This document shows, in pieces, positions 1 to 4,866 of a DNA stretch of 6,096 bases. Position 1 is the stretch's first letter. Every line of letters begins with the position of its first letter. The notes beneath the pieces are model-generated. The model was not told where the DNA came from. It did not search any database and worked only from the letters and a program-made list of their open reading frames with translations. Source of the DNA: JANNPJ01 sp031400005 (GTDB lineage: Bacteria > Actinomycetota > Actinomycetes > Actinomycetales > Kineosporiaceae); NCBI GenBank assembly GCA_031400005.1, contig JANNPJ010000082.1:1-6096 (forward strand), given 5' to 3'. A program made the translations under genes and the position numbers.

Positions 1-94
1 CATACCCACTATCGTGTTTCCTCGAATCAACCGGGTTCACTGCACTCTCCGGATTCGGTGCACTCTCCGGGTTCATCGCTCTGCCTGGGTTCAT
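1..94 (-). CDS. Partial gene downstream of ABC ATPase, probable ABC-2 permease (N-terminus only)
   Basis: An ATG at 94-92 overlaps the TGA of the ABC ATPase (ATGA), and the frame stays open to the left edge, giving 31 codons plus one base. The visible N-terminus is soluble and built from hexapeptide units MNPGRA, MNPESA, PNPESA and VNPVDS, followed by RKHDSGY; no membrane segment is reached. A second in-frame ATG at 76-74 sits in nearly the same context (AGCGATGAACCC), so either could be used; the first is favoured by the stop-start overlap, which suggests translational coupling. In this ATPase family the next gene normally encodes the multi-spanning ABC-2 permease, so that role is inferred from position only. 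The repeats are described separately. Confidence is good that this is a coding start and modest for its function. Confidence 0.6.
   Translation of the reverse strand, partial: MNPGRAMNPESAPNPESAVNPVDSRKHDSGY
23..94 (-). repeat. Four imperfect 18-bp in-frame tandem units at the start of the partial gene
   Basis: Read on the minus strand, four consecutive 18-base units begin ATGAACCCAGGCAGAGCG, ATGAACCCGGAGAGTGCA, CCGAATCCGGAGAGTGCA and GTGAACCCGGTTGATTCG. Units 2 and 3 differ only at their first three bases and one AAC/AAT position; units 1 and 4 are more diverged. Each unit keeps the reading frame and encodes a hexapeptide with a central Asn-Pro. The repeat also duplicates the start codon and its upstream AGCG. 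It looks like replication-slippage expansion of the gene start. Confidence 0.8.
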
Positions 95-1086
95 CGCTTT
101 GCCCCCGTTCGCTGAGTGGCCTGTGGTATCTCGGTCGGGCGGAACTCGACTGCCTCGCGGGTGAGCTGGAGGTAGGCCTCTTCGAGTGTGGCCCGGTGCG
201 GTGAGACCTCGGAGAACGGGATCGCGCCTGCGGTCAGCACGGTCACCACGCGCTCGGCAGGCAACCCGCGGACGGCGAGCGTGTCATCCCCGATGCCGGT
301 CACTTCCCCGATGCCGGTCGCCTTGCCGGTGCCCGTCACGCTGGCCCCCGCTTCGGTCAGTACTCGGGACGCCGCCTCGGGGGTGGACGTACGGACGGTG
401 AGCCGGTCCCCGGACGCGGTGGCGACCAGGTCTGCGACGCTGGTATCGGCGATCACCCTGCCCTGGCCGACGACCACCACCTGATCGGCGGTGTCCTGCA
501 GTTCGCTCATCAGGTGACTGGAAACCAGGACGGCGCGACCCTGACCGGCCAGGTGCCGCAGGAAGCCGCGCATCCACACGATGCCCTCCGGATCCATGCC
601 GTTGAAGGGTTCATCCAGCATCAGCACGGGTGGGTCACCGAGCAGTGCCGCGGCGATACCCAGCCGTTGCCGCATGCCCAGCGAGTAACCGCCGACGCGC
701 CGGTCGATCGCCGTCCTCAATCCGACCTGCCCGCTGACCTCGTCCACCCGCCGCCGTCCCAGGCCCTGGGAATGGGCCAGCCACAGGAGGTGATTACGGC
801 CGGTCCGGGCCGGGTGCACTGCGGCGGCGTCTACCATCGCACCGACCTGACTGAGCGGGTGGCGCAGGCTGCGATACGGCCGGTCGCCGATCAGCGCCCG
901 GCCCGCATCCGCGGTGTGCAGGCCGAGAATGATCCGCATGGTGGTGGACTTTCCCGCGCCGTTGGGGCCGACGAAGCCGGTGACCCCACCGGGGGCAACG
1001 GTGAACGTCATCCCGTCCAGCGCCACGGTCGGCCCGTATCGCTTGCGTAGCCCGGCGACGTCGATGGTGGCATGAGTCATGGCCAC
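91..1086 (-). CDS. ABC-2 type exporter ATP-binding protein (BcrA/CcmA-like)
   Basis: This is the cytoplasmic ATPase of an ABC export system; it would hydrolyse ATP to drive a separately encoded membrane subunit. From the GTG at 1086 the protein has 331 residues. Visible motifs are Walker A GPNGAGKST (40-48), the family-typical GAMVDAAAVHP region (82-92) where many ABC proteins have the Q-loop, signature YSLGMRQRLGIA (134-145), Walker B VLMLDEP (154-160), D-loop NGMDPEG (162-168) and switch histidine SSH (189-191). The C-terminal ~100 residues match the usual accessory domain ending in a SLEEAF-like segment (here TLEEAYLQLT). The ATG at 1080 (MTHATIDVAGL) is an equally good start; neither has a clear Shine-Dalgarno. 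The tail carries an unusual hexapeptide repeat. The gene is divergent from a two-component system and overlaps the next gene, which suggests a regulated, drug- or peptide-type exporter. The substrate is unknown. Confidence 0.93.
   Translation of the reverse strand: MAMTHATIDVAGLRKRYGPTVALDGMTFTVAPGGVTGFVGPNGAGKSTTMRIILGLHTADAGRALIGDRPYRSLRHPLSQVGAMVDAAAVHPARTGRNHLLWLAHSQGLGRRRVDEVSGQVGLRTAIDRRVGGYSLGMRQRLGIAAALLGDPPVLMLDEPFNGMDPEGIVWMRGFLRHLAGQGRAVLVSSHLMSELQDTADQVVVVGQGRVIADTSVADLVATASGDRLTVRTSTPEAASRVLTEAGASVTGTGKATGIGEVTGIGDDTLAVRGLPAERVVTVLTAGAIPFSEVSPHRATLEEAYLQLTREAVEFRPTEIPQATQRTGAKR
286..339 (-). repeat. Three 18-bp in-frame tandem units inside the ABC ATPase C-terminal domain
   Basis: On the minus strand three adjacent units read GTGACGGGCACCGGCAAG, GCGACCGGCATCGGGGAA and GTGACCGGCATCGGGGAT. 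They encode VTGTGK, ATGIGE and VTGIGD at residues 250-267. The segment lies in the loop before the conserved DTLAVRGL strand, where family members usually have only a few residues, so about two units look like an insertion. The frame is preserved and the downstream domain is intact. Confidence 0.8.
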
Positions 1087-1125
1087 GATTTGTACGCCGC
1101 AGGCGGTGACGGCGCGGTGCCCTCG

Positions 1126-1151
1126 GCTGACACCGGGCTGTCACCTGTGAC
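1126..1151. promoter_or_regulatory. Candidate response-regulator site in the divergent intergenic region
   Basis: The 83 bases between the divergent ABC and response-regulator genes contain GCTGACACC (1126-1134) and GCTGTCACC (1137-1145). These are direct repeats differing at one base, with starts 11 bases apart, about one helical turn. The second merges into an inverted repeat GTCAC-CT-GTGAC (1140-1151). OmpR-family regulators commonly bind tandem repeats at roughly this spacing, so this is a plausible operator for the adjacent regulator. No convincing -35/-10 pair was found on either strand, and binding is inference. Confidence 0.4.
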
Positions 1152-1169
1152 CTGGCAGAGTGGGCGCGC

Positions 1170-1832
1170 ATGCGAGTGCTGCTTGTTGAAGACCATCCGG
1201 TGATGAGCGCGGCGATCGCCACCGGGCTGCGCCGCGAAGGCATGGCCATTGACGTCGCACTGGACGGGCACACCGCGTTGGAGTACCTGACTGTCACCCG
1301 CTACGACGTCGTCGTGTTGGACCGCGACCTGCCCGGGGTACACGGTGACGAGGTATGCCGACGGATCGTGGCCAGCGGCTCGGGCAGCCGGGTGCTGATG
1401 CTCACCGCGGCCGGCACCGTCCGGGACCGGGTCGACGGCCTGGACCTCGGCGCCGACGACTACCTGCCCAAGCCGTTCGACTTCGCCGAACTGGCCGCCC
1501 GCATCCGCGCGCTGAACCGCCGGGCTGCGGTGGTGTTGCCACCGGTGCTGGACGACGGTGATCTCAGGCTGGACCCGAATCGACGGGTCGCGTTCCGGGC
1601 CGGACGACGTCTGGACCTCAGCCCAAAGGAGTTCGCCGTGCTGGAATACCTGCTCGCCAACGCAGGTCGGGTGGTGTCGGCCGAAGAACTGCTGGAACGC
1701 ATTTGGGACGCCGCCGCCGACCCGTTCACCACCACAGTGAAGACCACGATCCGACGGCTGCGGGCCAAACTCGACAACCCGCCGGCTATCCACACCGTCC
1801 GCGAGGGCGGCTACCGCATCGGCGAAGCATGA
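1170..1832 (+). CDS. OmpR/PhoB-family response regulator (CutR-like)
   Basis: This cytoplasmic transcription factor would be phosphorylated by the kinase encoded next to it. At 220 residues it has the normal family length. The receiver domain (about 1-115) has the acidic pair E7-D8, phospho-acceptor D51 in VVVLDRDLP, T79 in LMLTA and K101 in LPKPF. The winged-helix DNA-binding domain (about 128-219) shows LSPKEFAVLEYLL, the recognition-helix region TTTVKTTIRRLRAKL and the wing ending VREGGYRI. From memory the sequence resembles Streptomyces CutR closely, including the DRDLP and PNRR segments, but paralogues of this type are common, so no symbol is given. The ATG is preceded by a weak AGAG at 1157-1160. 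The stop overlaps the kinase start by ATGA. The divergent exporter operon is the most likely target, together with its own operon. Confidence 0.95.
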   Translation: MRVLLVEDHPVMSAAIATGLRREGMAIDVALDGHTALEYLTVTRYDVVVLDRDLPGVHGDEVCRRIVASGSGSRVLMLTAAGTVRDRVDGLDLGADDYLPKPFDFAELAARIRALNRRAAVVLPPVLDDGDLRLDPNRRVAFRAGRRLDLSPKEFAVLEYLLANAGRVVSAEELLERIWDAAADPFTTTVKTTIRRLRAKLDNPPAIHTVREGGYRIGEA

Positions 1833-2953
1833 CCCGCCCCGAACCTCCGCCGGGACGTCGGTTGGTCACCCGGCTCGCCGTCCTGTACACCGGCTTGTTC
1901 CTCGCCACCGGCATCGTCCTGCTGGCCATCGTCGTCCTGCCGTTGCTGACTGCCGGTCACACTCGAAAGCCACCGGGAGAGAAGCCGACCCCAGTCGACG
2001 TTCAGTCCGTCAGCAACCTGCCCGAGGTGCTGCGCTACTCCGCGGTCGCGTTGGTCGTCCTCGCCCTGCTGTCCATCGTGCTCGGCTGGTTCGTCGCCAC
2101 CCGAGCCCTGCGCCCCCTGCGCATGCTTACCTCCTCGGCGCAGGCCATCTCCGCCAGCAACCTGCCGGGCCGGCTGCGGGTCGATGCGTCCTACCGCGAG
2201 TTCACCGAACTCGCCGACACGCTGGACAGCCTGGCTCGGCGGCTCGCCGAGTCCTTCACCGCGCAGCGGCATTTCGTCGCCAACGCAGCCCACGAACTGC
2301 GCACCCCGGTGGCCGCGCAGCGAACTCTGCTGCAGGTCACTCTCGGCGACCCGGACGCCGAGCCCGGCACGCTGCGTGCCGCCTGCCAGCAGGCGCTGAC
2401 CCTCGGCGAGGAACAGGAACACCTGATCAACGCGCTGCTCACCCTTGCCCAGGGCCAAGGCGGCATCGACCGGCGGGAACCGATCGATCTCGCCGACCTC
2501 GTCCGCACCGCGGTACAGGCGGGCAGCGAGCGCGCCGCGCGCGGTGGTATCCGCGTGCACACCACAATCGCCCCGGCCCTGATTGTCGGTGATCCGCACC
2601 TGGTCGCCAGCCTGGTGACCAACCTCGTCGACAACGCCCTGCAGCACAACATCACCGGCGGCACCGTCGAGATCTCAACCTCTGCCGCCTCTGCTGCCTG
2701 CTCCGCCCTTGCCACCGCTGGCTGCGTCTCAATCAGCAATACCGGCGCCGTGATTCAGCCCGACGACATTGAACGTCTCTTCCAGCCGTTCCAGCGACAC
2801 GGCGCCGACCGCACCCACCACACCAGCGGCCACGGACTGGGCCTAGCCATCGTTGAGGCCATCGCCAACGCTCACGGCGCCCCCCTCACTGCCCAGGCCC
2901 GACCGGAGGGTGGACTCAGCATCACCGTCTGCTTCCCGCCCTTGGCCCGCTAG
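1829..2953 (+). CDS. Sensor histidine kinase (CutS-like), membrane-bound
   Basis: This is the partner kinase of the preceding regulator: it autophosphorylates on a histidine and passes the phosphate to the regulator's aspartate. Starting at the ATG that overlaps the regulator's stop, it has 374 residues. Order: cytoplasmic N-tail, TM1 (about 13-40), a short outside loop (about 41-68) without cysteine, TM2 (about 69-89), HAMP linker (about 90-143), H-box FVANAAHELRTP with His155, N-box LVTNLVDNALQHN (262-274), a G1 box of the NTG type (SISNTGAVI, 301-309), F-box ERLFQPFQRH (315-324) and G2 box GHGLGLAIVEA (334-344). The open frame extends upstream to 1703 through the regulator gene; that extension is discarded because it runs through the regulator's coding sequence. 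The segment 284-299 is rich in Ala/Ser with two cysteines, but the length is normal. The loop of under 30 residues leaves little room for a folded sensor domain, so the signal may be sensed at or in the membrane. Confidence 0.95.
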   Translation: MTRPEPPPGRRLVTRLAVLYTGLFLATGIVLLAIVVLPLLTAGHTRKPPGEKPTPVDVQSVSNLPEVLRYSAVALVVLALLSIVLGWFVATRALRPLRMLTSSAQAISASNLPGRLRVDASYREFTELADTLDSLARRLAESFTAQRHFVANAAHELRTPVAAQRTLLQVTLGDPDAEPGTLRAACQQALTLGEEQEHLINALLTLAQGQGGIDRREPIDLADLVRTAVQAGSERAARGGIRVHTTIAPALIVGDPHLVASLVTNLVDNALQHNITGGTVEISTSAASAACSALATAGCVSISNTGAVIQPDDIERLFQPFQRHGADRTHHTSGHGLGLAIVEAIANAHGAPLTAQARPEGGLSITVCFPPLAR

Positions 2954-2960
2954 CGAGCGG
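2947..2960 (+). terminator. Small hairpin at the end of the kinase gene, weak terminator candidate
   Basis: CCGCT-AGCG-AGCGG forms a perfect 5-bp stem with a 4-base loop across the TAG stop codon. There is no T-tract after it. It could mark the 3' end of the transcript, but it is short and could occur by chance in GC-rich DNA. Confidence 0.25.
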
Positions 2961-3396
2961 CGTCCTCCAGTGAAGCGGGGAGTTGATCGGACCTGACTGT
3001 GCCACGGTTAAACACTTGGTGGGGAACAATTTTGGGGTGCTGGCCCACGTTCCGTGATGCTCTCGACCAATGGACAGACGTGGACGAGTGGTGGGGCCAC
3101 TCGGGCACGCAGATCACCGGAATACCTGCAGGATGAGGCGGGCACCAGGCCCGTCGTGCGTGCTGGAGTGGCCCTCGATGACCGGTCTGCAGGTCTGTGG
3201 ATCACGGAATGTGGGCAGAGCCAATTTTGGGTCCGATCACGTGTCTAGCCGTGGCACAGGGCCCAGCGCCAGTGGGCAATCCGAGAGGGGGCGCGGTCGG
3301 TGCTGTCGATGTCCACGACGCGGATGATTCGGCTTCCCTGTCTGATCCTGGAGTGACGGGCGAACATCTGGGTCGTGAGGTGGTCTGGATGTGATT
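2954..3396. other. Gene-poor interval between the kinase and the membrane-protein operon
   Basis: No reading frame here carries a recognisable domain, a good ribosome site or convincing codon bias. The left two thirds contain the nested inverted-repeat structure at 2997-3259. A short minus-strand frame (3367-3245), which continues past one TAG to 3008, is the only stretch that looks even vaguely protein-like. The interval is less GC-biased than the flanking genes in places (for example the AATTTT tracts at 3028 and 3223). It is best regarded as a decayed insertion or an intergenic element. Confidence 0.55.
2997..3259. repeat. Nested imperfect inverted-repeat element, MITE-like or IS remnant
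   Basis: Outer arms are CTGTGCCACGGTTAAACAC (2997-3015) and GTGTCTAGCCGTGGCACAG (3241-3259), matching as inverted repeats at 17 of 19 bases. Inner arms are 3043-3058 (GCCCACGTTCCGTGAT) and 3201-3216 (ATCACGGAATGTGGGC), matching at 15 of 16. The stretches between outer and inner arms have nearly equal lengths (27 and 24 bases), and both contain CAATTTTGGG (3027-3036 and 3222-3231) in the same orientation. The core between the inner arms is about 142 bases. A further inverted pair, TGATCGGACC (2984-2993) and GGTCCGATCA (3230-3239), is placed asymmetrically. The order and spacing make chance unlikely. No transposase was recognised and no target-site duplication is evident at the ends, so a decayed mobile element, a MITE or a cruciform-forming regulatory element all remain possible. 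Confidence 0.6.
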
Positions 3397-3425
3397 GTAT
3401 CTAGGTACAAAATATACCTAGGTAC
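3397..3425. promoter_or_regulatory. Double-palindrome operator, probable PadR autoregulatory site with embedded promoter
   Basis: GTATCTAGGTAC (3397-3408) and ATACCTAGGTAC (3414-3425) flank AAAAT. The second contains the perfect 10-base palindrome TACCTAGGTA (3415-3424), and the first is the same with one base changed (TATCTAGGTA, 3398-3407). The centres are 17 bases apart and the whole block is itself close to a dyad. It is an AT-rich island in GC-rich DNA, ending just before the GGAG ribosome site of the membrane-protein gene. Because a PadR repressor is the last gene of this operon, autoregulation through this site is the natural inference. Promoter hexamers cannot be assigned firmly. Confidence 0.65.
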
Positions 3426-3436
3426 GGAGTTGGAAC

Positions 3437-4444
3437 ATGAACCTGAAGGCGTGGTCGGCGGGGGATCAAGACTGGGTGACGCGCTATCGGAGGGCTGTGG
3501 CTGGAAGGCACGTCCCGGCGACTGTGCTCGAGGAGCGCGAACGCGAATTGCTGGACGCGGCGCACGAGGCCGGGCTCCCCGCGGCCGAACTGTTCGGGGA
3601 CGCCGACGAACTCGCAGCAGAGGACGCGGCCGAGCTGGCGACCGTCGAGGAAGCGGTGCGGACCTCCGAGGGCGGCGGGCTGCGGCCGGCCCTCCAGGAG
3701 GTGGGCGGTTCCCTGGTGGCGATCGCCCTGATCGCGGTGCTGCAGATGTCAATCCGCAGCGGGTGGCGCGTCGACGTTGGCGTCGTAGAGGCCCTGGTCG
3801 CGGTCAGCGTGGTCGTCGTCTTCGTGGGCTGGGTCGTGGGTCGTGCCTTCTTCTCGGCTGGTCAACCGGGGGCCACGGTGGGTGTCCTGGTCGCTGTCGG
3901 CTCGGTCGCCGTGGCCGGTATCGCCGCGGCTGCGGGTCTCGGCCCCGGCCTCGTCGCAGCGCGGGACGTGCCAGTGCCGTTGCTAGGCCTGGGTCTGCTC
4001 ACCCCCGGTGTCCTCGCCCTCGTGGTCGCAGGTCGGATGCCGCAGCAGACACTGCGCGAGAGCTGGGACGACGCCGAGTGGCTTCGCCGCTTCCGGGGCG
4101 GCCTGCGTACCCGCCTGGTGCCGGCGGCCACGGCCCGGGGTCACGTCGCGGAGGTCGAGCAGGCGCTCGGCACCGGGGTCGGGTCGGCCGTCGTGGAGTT
4201 CGGCCACCCGCTGGTCCTGGCCCGTCAGGTCGCGGCGGCCGACCGGACGGCGCGGGCCCGACGCTGGTGGGCGTCCACCATCGTCGGTACGGGCACACCT
4301 CTCGCCGTCATTGCCCTTGTCCTCGCCCTCGACAGTCGGGGCGGCAGCGTCCTGACAATCGTGTTCCTCGTTTCACTCCTGCTGAGCGCGGTCCTCACCC
4401 TGGTCGCCGGCTGGGGCGACCGGCCCTGGGCCGAGAAACGTTGA
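3437..4444 (+). CDS. PadR-associated membrane protein with two HAAS/DUF1700-like domains
   Basis: An integral membrane protein of 335 residues, preceded by GGAG (3426-3429) seven bases before the ATG. A cytoplasmic helical domain (about 10-65) is followed by four hydrophobic segments (about 89-105, 114-136, 147-172, 179-199), a second soluble helical domain (about 210-272) and two more TMs (about 280-298, 304-326). The two soluble domains align without gaps: W13-V-T-R-Y-R with W215-L-R-R-F-R, then R-x-V-P-A in both, then LFGDADELA (52-60) with EFGHPLVLA (254-262). The FGD..ELA ending resembles the LGDP..IA ending of HAAS/DUF1700 domains, which are often encoded beside PadR regulators; that assignment is by resemblance only. 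The start of the PadR gene overlaps this stop, so the two are probably co-translated. The molecular activity is unknown; a membrane sensor or PadR-controlled stress protein is conceivable. Confidence 0.85.
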   Translation: MNLKAWSAGDQDWVTRYRRAVAGRHVPATVLEERERELLDAAHEAGLPAAELFGDADELAAEDAAELATVEEAVRTSEGGGLRPALQEVGGSLVAIALIAVLQMSIRSGWRVDVGVVEALVAVSVVVVFVGWVVGRAFFSAGQPGATVGVLVAVGSVAVAGIAAAAGLGPGLVAARDVPVPLLGLGLLTPGVLALVVAGRMPQQTLRESWDDAEWLRRFRGGLRTRLVPAATARGHVAEVEQALGTGVGSAVVEFGHPLVLARQVAAADRTARARRWWASTIVGTGTPLAVIALVLALDSRGGSVLTIVFLVSLLLSAVLTLVAGWGDRPWAEKR

Positions 4445-4782
4445 GTGCCGCCGCCTGGCAGCGCGCCTCCCTGCCCATGCTCGTCCTGGACGTGCTCGCG
4501 GTCGCGCCGCGACATGGGTACGGCATCTCGCAGGCCCTAGTGGCGGTCGGGCTCCAACCCATCAAGGGTGCCCAGCTCTATCCCGCGCTCGTGCGCCTCG
4601 AAGACGAGGGAGCGATCGTGGCGCAATGGGAGCAGAGCGAGTCAGGCCCAGCGAGGAAGGTTTACGAGCTGACCACCGCCGGGCGTGCGCAGCGAGAGGC
4701 ACTACGCGCCGAGTGGAACGCATTCATCAGCTCAGTCGAGGCCGTCAGTCGATCAACTGATCTCAGCCCAGACCCGGCTTAG
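4441..4782 (+). CDS. PadR-family transcriptional regulator
   Basis: A small winged-helix repressor of 113 residues, the usual size for the single-domain PadR type (LmrR-like). The recognisable core is SLPMLVLDVLAVAPRHGYGI, then a helix leading to GAQLYPALVRLEDEGAIVAQWE, the wing and ARKVYELTTAGRAQREAL. The frame is open far upstream, but there it lies inside the membrane-protein gene. The likely start is TTG at 4441-4443, which overlaps the upstream TGA (TTGA) and includes the AWQRASLP helix that precedes the HTH in this family; GAGAAA (4433-4438) is a poorly spaced ribosome site. The next in-frame ATG, inside SLPMLV, would cut into the first helix. PadR proteins usually bind palindromes at their own operon as dimers; the double palindrome at 3397-3425 is the obvious candidate. 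No ligand can be inferred. Confidence 0.92.
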   Translation: MSAAAWQRASLPMLVLDVLAVAPRHGYGISQALVAVGLQPIKGAQLYPALVRLEDEGAIVAQWEQSESGPARKVYELTTAGRAQREALRAEWNAFISSVEAVSRSTDLSPDPA

Positions 4783-4811
4783 AGCTTCGGGTCACGACTG
4801 CGCCCTCAACG

Positions 4812-4847
4812 GCGATGAGTCTGGAAACAATTGCGATGAGCCTAGAA
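4812..4847. repeat. Short direct repeat between convergent genes
   Basis: GCGATGAGTCTGGAA (4812-4826) recurs as GCGATGAGCCTAGAA (4833-4847), 13 of 15 bases identical, with a 21-base period. It lies in the 84-base gap between the PadR gene and the convergent secreted-protein gene. No hairpin terminator is visible in this gap. The function is unknown. Confidence 0.45.
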
Positions 4848-4866
4848 CGCGCCTGGCCGAGGTCGC

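Noticed and set aside
1088..1094. TACAAAT on the minus strand as a -10 element for a leaderless ABC transcript
   Set aside because: It does not fit TANNNT in register and no acceptable -35 lies 16-18 bases upstream.
1077..2739. Long minus-strand frames antisense to the response regulator and kinase genes
   Set aside because: They mirror genes with complete motif sets and show no domain of their own; GC-rich coding DNA routinely gives such shadows.
3036..3076. Plus-strand translation GCWPTFRDA, reminiscent of the WPSFHDAEV motif of Imm50-type immunity proteins
   Set aside because: Only about seven residues fit, the histidine is arginine, the frame ends soon after, and the same bases are an arm of the inverted repeat, whose other arm also reads PTFRD by symmetry.
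3391..4440. A long plus-strand frame running in front of the PadR gene as one large Arg/Gly/Pro-rich protein
   Set aside because: The translation before 4441 is low-complexity, typical of an out-of-frame reading of GC-rich DNA, and overlaps the well-supported membrane-protein gene; only the part from 4441 has PadR homology.
4745..4762. Palindromes TCAGT-ACTGA and GATCA-AC-TGATC near the end of the PadR gene
   Set aside because: Short, overlapping, inside coding sequence and without a T-tract; no reason to call a terminator or operator.
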